DNA from: Syntrophaceae bacterium UBA5744
GTDB lineage: Bacteria; Desulfobacterota; Syntrophia; Syntrophales; UBA2192
Reading direction: 5' to 3'
Length of the DNA: 11,775 bases
Assembly: GCA_002419215.1 (NCBI GenBank)
Contig: DIFQ01000095.1
Span: 5,323-17,097, forward strand
The notes under the pieces were generated by a model, which did no database searches, was not told the DNA's origin, and saw only the letters and a program-made list of their open reading frames with translations. Position numbers and translations under genes: made by a program. How positions within the stretch are numbered: position 1 is the stretch's first letter; each line of letters starts with the position of its first letter. Positions 4,524-10,578 of this stretch are shown here, one piece after another.

Positions 4524-5585
4524 ATGCAAGCGAAAAATGTAAAAGTGCCAGCGGTTGATAAAGGTGCGGTGCACGCATCCGGATTACGGATGGGCGTTGT
4601 CGGGTACGGCTACTGGGGACCGAACATCGTCCGCAACTTCAGCTCCGTGGACGGGGCTGCAGTGGTCGCCGTGAGCGACCTCCGGGATGAATCCCTGAAG
4701 AAGGTCGAGAAGAACCACCGGGGCGTGCGGACCACGAAGAACGCCGACGAGCTGATCCGGGCCACCGACATCGACGCCGTGGCCATCGTGACGCCCGTCT
4801 TCACCCACTTCGAGCTGGCCAAAAAGGCCCTCGAGGCCGGCAAGCACGTCTTCGTCGAGAAGCCCTTCACCTACACCGTCGCCCAGGCCGAGGAGCTCAT
4901 CAACCTGGCCGAGCGGAAAAACCTCAGGATCATGGTAGACCACACCTTCCTCTTTACCGGGTCCGTCCGTAAGATGAAGCAGCTTGTCGACGACGGCACG
5001 CTGGGCAGGATCTACTACTATGACTCCATGCGGGTCAACCTGGGCCTCTTCCAGCACGACGTCAACGTGGTCTGGGACCTGGCGCCGCACGACCTGGCCA
5101 TCATGTTCTACGTGCTGGGCCGGAAGCCGAAGGCCGTGGTGGCCACCGGCTCGGCGCACGTCAAGCCCGAGATGGAGGACATGGCCTACCTGACCTTCTA
5201 CTTCGACGATGACGTGATTGCGCACATCAACGTCAACTGGCTCTCGCCCGTCAAGGTCCGTACGACCCTGGTCGGCGGCCAGAAGAAGATGCTCGTCTGG
5301 AACGACATCGAGCCCGACGAGAAGATCAAGATCTACGACAAGGGCGTCGAGGTGAAGAGCGTCAACGGGGTCTATGACCTCCTGGTGAGCTACCGCTCGG
5401 GCGACATGTGGGCCCCGAAGGTGGAGCAGACCGAGGCCCTCAAGCTCGAGGCCCAGTACTTCATCGAGTGCTGCTCCAACGGCACGAAGCCCATCAACGA
5501 CGGGACGGCGGGCCTGGAAGTGGTGCGCATGCTCGAGGGGGCCATCCAATCGCTCCGCAACCGTGGAGGGATGATCGAACTGTGA
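4524..5585 (+). CDS. Gfo/Idh/MocA-family sugar-nucleotide dehydrogenase, WlbA/WbpB-like
   Basis: 353-residue NAD(P)-dependent oxidoreductase. A Rossmann dinucleotide site GVVGYGYWG lies at 24-32, IVTPVFTHFELAKKALEAGKHVFVEKP ends in the conserved EKP (112-114), and WDLAPHD at 184-190 has the Asp/His of the substrate site. With the next acetyltransferase and the aminotransferase at 6583 it reproduces the gene set and order of wlbA-wlbB-wlbC, where the dehydrogenase oxidises C3 of UDP-GlcNAcA before transamination. A 3-keto sugar nucleotide product is therefore likely, but the exact substrate cannot be read here and no UDP-GlcNAc 6-dehydrogenase is in the window. ATG 4524 gives 22 extra residues before the fold. 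An internal ATG at 4590 (Met23) would start exactly at the Rossmann strand but leaves little lead-in. The stop overlaps the next start by 4 nt (GTGA), so the two are translationally coupled. Confidence 0.9.
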   Translation: MQAKNVKVPAVDKGAVHASGLRMGVVGYGYWGPNIVRNFSSVDGAAVVAVSDLRDESLKKVEKNHRGVRTTKNADELIRATDIDAVAIVTPVFTHFELAKKALEAGKHVFVEKPFTYTVAQAEELINLAERKNLRIMVDHTFLFTGSVRKMKQLVDDGTLGRIYYYDSMRVNLGLFQHDVNVVWDLAPHDLAIMFYVLGRKPKAVVATGSAHVKPEMEDMAYLTFYFDDDVIAHINVNWLSPVKVRTTLVGGQKKMLVWNDIEPDEKIKIYDKGVEVKSVNGVYDLLVSYRSGDMWAPKVEQTEALKLEAQYFIECCSNGTKPINDGTAGLEVVRMLEGAIQSLRNRGGMIEL

Positions 5586-6073
5586 GCGAAAACCCCTTCG
5601 TCGTCATCGCCCCCGACGTCAAGCTCGGGAAGAACGTCAGGTTCTCGAAGTTCATCAACCTCTACGGCTGCTCGATCGGGGACAACACCAAGATCGGCGC
5701 CTTCGTCGAGATCCAGAAAAACGCCCACGTGGGGGCCAACTGCAAGATCTCGAGCCACACCTTCATCTGCGAAGGGGTGACCATCGAGGATGACGTATTC
5801 GTGGGCCACAACGTGGCCTTCATCAACGACACCTACCCGCGCGCCACCGCGGAAGGCGGCGCGCTCCAGACCGAGGCAGACTGGAAAGTGGAGTACACCC
5901 GCGTGAAGCGGGGGGCCTCCATCGGCTCGGGCTCGACCATCCTGGCCAACCTCTCGATCGGTGAGAACGCCATCATCGGCGCCGGCAGCGTCGTCACGAA
6001 AGACGTGCCCGCCAACGCCATAGCCGCCGGAAATCCGGCCAGGGTCTTAAGAAGGATCGAGGATAAAGGCTAA
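5582..6073 (+). CDS. Left-handed beta-helix N-acetyltransferase, WlbB/WbpD-like
   Basis: 163-residue hexapeptide-repeat transferase that probably acetylates the amino group set by the aminotransferase, using acetyl-CoA. Imperfect [IV]-G-x4 turns run from about residue 8 to 140: CSIGDNTKIGAFVEI, AHVGANCKIS, VTIEDDVFVGHNVAF, GASIGSGSTILANLSIGENAIIGAGSVVTKDVPANAIAAGNPAR. The loop FINDTYPRA (80-88) and the end AAGNPARVLRR are typical of WlbB/WbpD-type enzymes that act on UDP-sugars. The start is GTG 5582, overlapping the dehydrogenase stop, with GGAGGG at 5565-5570 as ribosome binding site. The frame is open further upstream (to 5408) but inside the dehydrogenase gene, so that extension is not real. 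Its stop TAA (6071-6073) lies within the repeat tract that opens the next four-helix-bundle module. Confidence 0.9.
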   Translation: MSENPFVVIAPDVKLGKNVRFSKFINLYGCSIGDNTKIGAFVEIQKNAHVGANCKISSHTFICEGVTIEDDVFVGHNVAFINDTYPRATAEGGALQTEADWKVEYTRVKRGASIGSGSTILANLSIGENAIIGAGSVVTKDVPANAIAAGNPARVLRRIEDKG

Positions 6074-6098
6074 AGGCTGCAGGCTACAGGCTACAGGC
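6065..6098. repeat. Left inverted arm of four-helix-bundle module 2
   Basis: AAAGGCT AAAGGCTGC AGGCTAC AGGCTAC AGGC: tandem 7-nt words that already begin inside the last codons of the acetyltransferase. 6080-6098 (CAGGCTACAGGCTACAGGC) is the exact reverse complement of 6524-6542, and over 6074-6098/6524-6548 23 of 25 positions pair. Confidence 0.8.
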
Positions 6099-6112
6099 AA
6101 AGAACACTGGGA

Positions 6113-6496
6113 ATGCATACACCAAAAGACACAAACATGCGATTTGAAGACCTCGAGGTATGGAAACGATCGGCGCGATTGAGCGCGGACATTTATCGTG
6201 AGCTGAAAGACTTAAAGGACTATGGGTTTCGTGATCAGATAACCCGTTCAGGACTTTCGATACCGAGCAACGTCGCAGAGGGTTTCGAACGGAAATCCAA
6301 GAAGGAATTCCTGGTTTTTCTGAAGTATGCCCTCGGATCCTGCGGTGAAGTGCGAACACAGATCTACATCGGTATTGAGATCGGTTATATCAGCAACATA
6401 ACAGGCAAGAAATGGATTCAGGAAACGAAAGAAATATCAGCAATGATTACCTCCCTTGTCAAAACCAACCGTCAATACTTGAAGGAAACAAAATGA
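6113..6496 (+). CDS. Four-helix-bundle protein (S23/IVP family), copy 2
   Basis: 127 residues from ATG 6113. The family core starts at MRFEDLEVWKRSARLS, which has its own ATG at 6137 and would give 119 residues, a better match to copy 3. It contains GFRDQITRSGLSIPSNVAEGFERKSKKEF and a final helix KEISAMITSLVKTNRQYLKE. It differs from copy 1 in about one fifth of residues, and many shared residues use different codons, so the copies are old relatives and not a recent duplication. No convincing ribosome binding site is present (GGGA is 1 nt from ATG 6113). It lies between the acetyltransferase and aminotransferase genes of one pathway, enclosed by perfectly matching inverted word repeats. Function unknown; nucleic-acid binding is plausible for the family. 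Confidence 0.88.
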   Translation: MHTPKDTNMRFEDLEVWKRSARLSADIYRELKDLKDYGFRDQITRSGLSIPSNVAEGFERKSKKEFLVFLKYALGSCGEVRTQIYIGIEIGYISNITGKKWIQETKEISAMITSLVKTNRQYLKETK

Positions 6497-6520
6497 TTTG
6501 TGGGCTCTCGTCCATTTTCT

Positions 6521-6564
6521 GTGGCCTGTAGCCTGTAGCCTGTGGCCTGTAACCTGTAGCCTTT
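6521..6564. repeat. Right inverted arm of four-helix-bundle module 2
   Basis: GTGGCCTGTA, GCCTGTA, GCCTGTG, GCCTGTA, ACCTGTAGCC: tandem 7-nt words, the reverse complement of the left arm. It ends less than 20 nt before the start codon of the aminotransferase gene, leaving room for that gene's ribosome binding site. Confidence 0.8.
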
Positions 6565-6582
6565 TACCTGGAGCGGAGAGCT

Positions 6583-7689
6583 ATGAAGGTACCCTTTCTG
6601 GATTTAAAAGCACAGTTGGCACCGATCAGAGAAGAAGTGAAAACCGCAATCGACGCAGTCCTCGACGCGACGGCTTTCGCCGGAGGGCCTTTCGTAGAGC
6701 GGTTCGAAAAGGAGTTTGCCGCCTTCTGCGACGCGAAGTACTGCGCGGGAGTGGGCAACGGCACCGACGCGATCTGGCTGGCCCTGCTGGCCCTCGGCAT
6801 CGGCGAGGCCGACGAGGTCATCACGGCGCCCTCGACCTTCATCGCCACGGCGGAGGCCATCAGCTTTTCCGGCGCCGACCCCGTCTTCGTCGACATCGAC
6901 CCCGACACCTGCAACATGGACCCCGCAAAGCTCGAAAGCGCCATCACGGCGCGCACCAAGGCCATCATCCCCGTGCACCTCTTCGGGCAGCCTGCCGACA
7001 TGGACCCGATCCTGGCAATCGCCAAAAAGCACAACATCCCCGTTGTCGAAGACGCCTGCCAGGCCCACGGGGCCCTCTACAAGGGCAAAAAGGCCGGCAC
7101 CATGGGCATCGCGGGCTGCTTCAGCTTCTACCCCGGAAAGAACCTGGGCGCCTTCGGCGAGGCCGGGGCCGTCGTGACCGACGACGAGGAGCTGGCGAAG
7201 AGCATCAAGGTGCTGCGCGACCACGGCCAGCCCCAGAAGTACCACCACGACGTGATCGGCTGGAACGGCCGCATGGACGGCATCCAGGGCGCCGTGCTCA
7301 GCGTGAAGCTCAAGCACCTCGACAAGTGGAACGAGGCCCGCCGGGCCAACGCGAAGAAATACGACAGGTTGCTGGCCGGTGTGAGCCAGATCCGCCTTCC
7401 CGTCGAGAAGGACTACGCCCGGCACGTCTACCACCTCTATGCCATGCGCGACCCGAAGCGCAATGCCCTGATGACGTTCCTCGGCGAGAAGGGCGTGGCC
7501 ACAGGCATCCACTACCCCGTGCCCCTGCACTGCACGAAGGCCTACGAGTACCTCGAGCTCAAGCCGGGGAGCTTCCCCGTTGCCGAACTGGCCGCCTCCG
7601 AGTTCGTCTCGCTCCCCATGTTCCCCGAACTCACCGACGACCAGATTAATTACGTCTGCAGTTGTATAAAAGAATTCCACTCCAAATAG
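6583..7689 (+). CDS. DegT/DnrJ/EryC1/StrS aminotransferase, WlbC/WbpE-like
   Basis: 368-residue PLP enzyme that transfers an amino group, usually from glutamate, to a keto sugar nucleotide. Visible: start MKVPFLDLKAQLAPIREEV typical of the family; GNGTDAIWLAL (58-68) for PLP phosphate; TAPSTFIATAEAI; VEDACQAHGA (155-164) with Asp157 for the pyridine nitrogen; FSFYPGKNLGAFGEAG with Schiff-base Lys186; and GWNGRMDGIQGAVL. It should act on the 3-keto product of the dehydrogenase at 4524, giving a 3-amino sugar that the acetyltransferase then acetylates. GGAG at 6570-6573 and 6575-6578 precede ATG 6583. Full length for the family. Its pathway partners lie upstream, separated from it by module 2. 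WlbC-like assignment rests on context. Confidence 0.94.
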   Translation: MKVPFLDLKAQLAPIREEVKTAIDAVLDATAFAGGPFVERFEKEFAAFCDAKYCAGVGNGTDAIWLALLALGIGEADEVITAPSTFIATAEAISFSGADPVFVDIDPDTCNMDPAKLESAITARTKAIIPVHLFGQPADMDPILAIAKKHNIPVVEDACQAHGALYKGKKAGTMGIAGCFSFYPGKNLGAFGEAGAVVTDDEELAKSIKVLRDHGQPQKYHHDVIGWNGRMDGIQGAVLSVKLKHLDKWNEARRANAKKYDRLLAGVSQIRLPVEKDYARHVYHLYAMRDPKRNALMTFLGEKGVATGIHYPVPLHCTKAYEYLELKPGSFPVAELAASEFVSLPMFPELTDDQINYVCSCIKEFHSK

Positions 7690-7722
7690 TTGATGAGTTT
7701 ATGAGTTGATAAGTTGACAAGG
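7690..7722. repeat. GATGAGTT/GAGTTGAT word tract before module 3
   Basis: TTGATGAGTTT, ATGAGTTGATA and AGTTGACAAGG form a short degenerate repeat directly after the aminotransferase stop. Unlike modules 1 and 2, it is not complementary to the tract on the far side of the gene. Confidence 0.5.
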
Positions 7723-7747
7723 TAATCACAACGGATCAACTGTCTGT

Positions 7748-7760
7748 GCCGCTCAGCGGC
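7748..7760 (+). other. Small GC hairpin
   Basis: GCCGC (7748-7752), loop TCA, GCGGC (7756-7760), followed by GTTTC only. Could be a weak transcription pause or attenuator between the aminotransferase and the third four-helix-bundle gene. Confidence 0.25.
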
Positions 7761-7824
7761 GTTTCATTGCTATCAGTCATACTCCTGAACCTGTCCCGGA
7801 TACTCCATCCGGCCTGTATTGTTT

Positions 7825-8190
7825 ATGAGATTCGAAAACTTGGAAGTGTGGAAAAAAGCCCGCGAACTTAGCGCGAACATCTATAGAGACCTCAAGGGGC
7901 TGAAGGATTATGGCTTCAAGGACCAGATAACTCGATCTGGATTGTCCATACCCAGCAATATTGCGGAGGGTTTTGAGCGGGGTTACCAGAAGGAGTCCAT
8001 AGTGTTTCTTTCATATGCGAAGGGTTCCTGCGGCGAGTTGAGAACCCAAATCTATATCGGGATGGATATCGGCTATATAGGCAAGGAAAAAGGGGAGGCG
8101 TGGCTTGCAGAGGCTTACAAAATCTCAGCAATGCTGACGGCACTCATCAAAGCCCGTCGTGCATCTCCTCACAAACCCGATCAATCTTGA
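7825..8190 (+). CDS. Four-helix-bundle protein (S23/IVP family), copy 3
   Basis: 121 residues from ATG 7825 (a TTG at 7819 would add two). MRFENLEVWKKARELSANIYRDLKGLKDYGF and SGLSIPSNIAEGFERGYQKESIVFLSYAKGSCGELRTQIYIGMDIGYIG show the same core as copies 1 and 2. It is the most divergent of the three, with a basic, helix-breaking tail ARRASPHKPDQS. No Shine-Dalgarno sequence precedes the ATG (TATTGTTT). Flanking repeat words differ on the two sides, so any bracketing seen for the other two copies has been lost, replaced or never existed; only a 9-bp direct repeat TGAACCTGT (7786-7794, 8208-8216) flanks it. Confidence 0.88.
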   Translation: MRFENLEVWKKARELSANIYRDLKGLKDYGFKDQITRSGLSIPSNIAEGFERGYQKESIVFLSYAKGSCGELRTQIYIGMDIGYIGKEKGEAWLAEAYKISAMLTALIKARRASPHKPDQS

Positions 8191-8199
8191 TGGCGCTTC

Positions 8200-8280
8200 T
8201 TTCTTCTTGAACCTGTGTTTTTCTTTGGACCCCTGAACCTTTTTCTTCTTGAACCCTTGAACCCCTGGACCCCTGAACCT
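8200..8280 (+). repeat. TTGAACCC/CTGGACCC word tract
   Basis: CTTCTTGAACC, CTTTGGACCCCTGAACC, CTTCTTGAACCCTTGAACCCCTGGACCCCTGAACC: a pyrimidine-rich degenerate repeat of about 7-8-nt words filling the space between module 3 and the FemAB-like gene. It ends 8 nt before that gene's ATG. Confidence 0.7.
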
Positions 8281-8288
8281 ATCTTTTT

Positions 8289-9314
8289 ATGAAAATACTG
8301 GATCCGACAATCACTGAAGGTTGGGATGCGGAGATCGCCGCTCTTCCCGGAGCCTCCTTCTTTCACGGTGCCGCCTGGGCGACGGTCTTGAAGCAATCCT
8401 ACGGCTTCAAGCCCGTCTACTTCACGAAGGCGGAGGGGTGTCTTTCCGCCGCCATCCCCCTGATGGAAGTCGACAGCTTCCTGACCGGGAAGCGCGCCGT
8501 CAGCCTGCCTTTCACGGATTACTGCGAGCCCCTCGTGCCGCACGTCGAAGTCTCGAAGGTGTTGTTCGAGGCAATCGTTCACGAGGGCAGGAAGAGGCAA
8601 TGGAAATACATTGAGCTCCGCGGGGGAGCCGATTTTCTCGGCGACGGGCCCGCCTCGGCCTGGTTCTACCGCCACGCCCTCGACCTGACCCCGGGCGAAG
8701 CGAAGCTCTTCAGGAGCCTGCGCGACTCCACCCGGCGCAACATCAAGAAGGCCGTGAAGGAAGGCGTGGAGGTCCGCTTCGAGTCGACCCCGGACGCCCT
8801 CCGGGAGTTCTACCGCCTCAACTGCCTGACGCGCCGCGAGCACGGCCTGCCGCCCCAGCCCTGGCAGTTCTTCGAGCATCTCCACGAGGAGATCCTGGCC
8901 AGGGGCATGGGCGCCGTGGCGCTTGCGTATTTCCGGGGCAATGCCATCGCCGCCAACGTCTACCTGCACACGGGCGGCGCGGTCATCTACAAGTACGGCG
9001 CCTCGGACAAGGCCCACCAGAACCTCAGGGCGAACAACGTCGTCATGTGGGAGGCTGTCAAGCTCTATGCCGCCAGGGGCTTCAAGAGCCTGTGCTTCGG
9101 CCGCACCGAGCCCGAGAACGAGGGCCTGCGACAGTTCAAGACGGGCTGGGGCGCAGAGGAGAGCATCATCAACTACTACCGTTACGATCTGGCCGCCGGC
9201 GCCTTCGTCACCGGGCCGAAAGGCGTGTCGGCCCGGGCCCACCAGGTCTTCTCCCGGCTGCCCGTACCGGCCCTGAAGGCCATCGGCGGCATGCTTTACC
9301 GGCATATGGGTTGA
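8289..9314 (+). CDS. FemAB/GNAT-like (BcsL/CelD-type) N-acyltransferase
   Basis: 341 residues with two GNAT-like halves. The first (about 1-150) carries GASFFHGAAWATVLKQSYGFKPVYF and SLPFTDYCEPLV. The second opens with RSLRDSTRRNIKKAVKEGVEVRFES (about 144-168) and contains the family's conserved YLHTGGAVIYKYGASDKAHQNLRANNVVMWEAVKLYAARGFKSLCFGRT and LRQFKTGWGAEE. Proteins of this type are common in exopolysaccharide clusters and probably add an acyl or aminoacyl group to an amino sugar or peptide; donor and acceptor are unknown. Here it sits with an amino-sugar pathway and directly before a deacetylase. There is no Shine-Dalgarno sequence: the bases before ATG 8289 are the pyrimidine-rich repeat plus ATCTTTTT. 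The next ATG in frame (8463) would lose conserved sequence, so I keep 8289. Confidence 0.85.
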   Translation: MKILDPTITEGWDAEIAALPGASFFHGAAWATVLKQSYGFKPVYFTKAEGCLSAAIPLMEVDSFLTGKRAVSLPFTDYCEPLVPHVEVSKVLFEAIVHEGRKRQWKYIELRGGADFLGDGPASAWFYRHALDLTPGEAKLFRSLRDSTRRNIKKAVKEGVEVRFESTPDALREFYRLNCLTRREHGLPPQPWQFFEHLHEEILARGMGAVALAYFRGNAIAANVYLHTGGAVIYKYGASDKAHQNLRANNVVMWEAVKLYAARGFKSLCFGRTEPENEGLRQFKTGWGAEESIINYYRYDLAAGAFVTGPKGVSARAHQVFSRLPVPALKAIGGMLYRHMG

Positions 9315-9323
9315 CCCCTCCCG

Positions 9324-10244
9324 ATGCAATTCCGCAATATCTATTACAGCCTCAAGCCTTTCATTCCCCGCAGGCTCCAGATTTATCTCCGGCGGAAGTA
9401 TGTGTTTCGCAGGCGGTGTGAGACCGCGGGGACGTGGCCGATCGACGCCAGGGCGGCAAAGGCCCCGGAGAGCTGGCAGGGATGGCCCGACGGCAAGCGA
9501 TTTGCGCTGGTGCTGACCCATGACGCGGATACGGCAAAGGGCCATGACCGCAGCCTCGAGCTGATGAAACTGGAGAGCCGCCTCGGGTTCCGATCGTCGT
9601 TCAACTTCGTCCCCCGGCGCTATGAGGTGTCTCCCCGGGTGAGGCAGGAACTCGAGGCACAGGGCTTCGAAGTGGGCGTGCACGGGCTTTACCACGACGG
9701 GAAGTATTTCGAATCGAAAGAGATCTTCTCGGAGCGGGCCGTCGAGATCAACCGTTACATCCGCGACTGGGGTGCTGCGGGTTTCCGTTCGCCCTCCATG
9801 CTGCACAATCTCGAGTGGATGCACGAACTGGACATCGAATACGATTCTTCCACTTTCGACACGGACCCCTTCGAGCCCCAGCCGGACGGCGCAGGCACGA
9901 TCTTCCCGTTCTGGCTCTCGGGCGGCAGGGAAGGGAAGGGCTATGTCGAGCTTCCCTACACGCTGCCCCAGGATTTTACGCTGTTCATCCTGATGCGGGA
10001 AACCACCCTGGATATCTGGAAAGAGAAGCTGGACTGGATCGCCGGCCAGGGCGGGATGGCGTTGATCCTGACCCACCCGGACTACATGTGTTTCGATGGG
10101 TCCCCCCAGGCACGCGAGGAATACCCCGCGCGGTATTACGAAGAGATGCTTTCGTACATCAGACAAAAGTACGACGGCCAGTACTGGAACGTCCTGCCAA
10201 GGCAGCTGGCAGCCTTCTGGCGAGAACACTACGGTAATACCTGA
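9324..10244 (+). CDS. NodB-type polysaccharide deacetylase family protein
   Basis: 306-residue carbohydrate esterase-4-like protein. NodB motifs visible: THDADT (65-70) with the metal-binding/catalytic Asp pair; HGLYH (120-124), the HxxxH metal site; GFRSP (153-157); and LTHPD (249-253). An N-terminal stretch rich in Arg/Lys (RRLQIYLRRKYVFRRR, about 16-31) precedes the domain. There is no signal peptide, so action in the cytoplasm or at the inner leaflet is more likely than in the periplasm. It probably removes N-acetyl groups from a lipid-linked or growing glycan. It begins 9 nt after the FemAB-like stop without a Shine-Dalgarno sequence (ACCCCTCCCG), consistent with translational coupling to that gene. 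It is unlike the DUF3473-bearing deacetylases of exosortase (XrtA) clusters. Substrate unknown. Confidence 0.87.
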   Translation: MQFRNIYYSLKPFIPRRLQIYLRRKYVFRRRCETAGTWPIDARAAKAPESWQGWPDGKRFALVLTHDADTAKGHDRSLELMKLESRLGFRSSFNFVPRRYEVSPRVRQELEAQGFEVGVHGLYHDGKYFESKEIFSERAVEINRYIRDWGAAGFRSPSMLHNLEWMHELDIEYDSSTFDTDPFEPQPDGAGTIFPFWLSGGREGKGYVELPYTLPQDFTLFILMRETTLDIWKEKLDWIAGQGGMALILTHPDYMCFDGSPQAREEYPARYYEEMLSYIRQKYDGQYWNVLPRQLAAFWREHYGNT

Positions 10245-10255
10245 TGTCACCCCAA

Positions 10256-10306
10256 GCGAAACCAACGAAATAAACGAACCAACGAAACAAACGAAATAAA
10301 CGAATT
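10256..10306 (+). repeat. ACGAAATAA 9-mer tract after the deacetylase
   Basis: About five and a half 9-nt units (one is 8 nt): GCGAAACCA, ACGAAATAA, ACGAACCA, ACGAAACAA, ACGAAATAA, ACGAATT. 10265-10283 is identical to 1879-1897. Same family as 149-229. Confidence 0.7.
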
Positions 10307-10578
10307 CTGTTTTCCCGCCGCCCTTCGGCAATAAATTTCATCAAAAAATGTGGGCCCGGATGTGAAACTGGGACCCCGTTACACAAAATGTCGCTGCAGA
10401 GAGGCTGCAAGGTCATTACATGCAACGCCCATACGACTATCCCAGCGATAATATTGGACAATATAATGGATGGCGGTTTAAGTTCCGCAGGGCCATTTTG
10501 AGATCTCTGGCGCGATTTATGCAAATATTTATCTCAAAAAAACCTGTGCTAAAACAGAAGATCGAAAGGGAATCCTCA
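10307..10578 (+). other. Intergenic region before the DUF354 gene
   Basis: About 270 nt, AT-richer than the genes. An open frame runs from ATG 10420 into the DUF354 gene but its residues look random and lie before the well-supported start at 10579. It holds a perfect TATAAT at 10462-10467 without a matching -35 and a candidate sigma-54 site at 10508-10523. Nothing else recognised. Confidence 0.5.
10508..10523 (+). promoter_or_regulatory. Candidate sigma-54 (-24/-12) promoter
   Basis: TGGCGCGATTTATGCA has the invariant GG (10509-10510) and GC (10521-10522) with exactly 10 nt between, and matches TGGCACG-N4-TTGCA at most positions (A to G at the fifth, T to A at the first of TTGCA). Transcription would start near 10534, about 45 nt before the DUF354 start codon. 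Consensus match only; no activator site identified. Confidence 0.4.

Noticed and set aside
4584..5549. Long antisense open frames opposite the dehydrogenase, aminotransferase (6604-7680), FemAB/deacetylase (8181-10331) and DUF354 (10588-11664) genes
   Set aside because: They are mirror frames of GC-rich genes, with biased composition and no motifs; the sense proteins are clearly recognisable.
3946..8190. Diversity-generating retroelement (the four-helix-bundle genes as avd)
   Set aside because: Related fold, but there is no reverse transcriptase, template repeat or variable gene in the window.
3946..8190. 23S rRNA with intervening sequences
   Set aside because: Neighbours are protein-coding sugar genes; no rRNA sequence is visible on either side.
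2734..10244. Exosortase (XrtA/PEP-CTERM) type cluster
   Set aside because: FemAB-like, deacetylase and kinase genes recall such clusters, but no exosortase or PEP-CTERM protein is present and the deacetylase lacks the expected features.
10462..10467. Perfect TATAAT as a sigma-70 promoter
   Set aside because: No -35-like hexamer lies 16-18 nt upstream and there is no extended -10.
10420..10578. Upstream extension of the DUF354 gene from ATG 10420
   Set aside because: Residues show no family similarity, and ATG 10579 has a proper ribosome binding site and begins at the conserved IWVDLDNSPH block.
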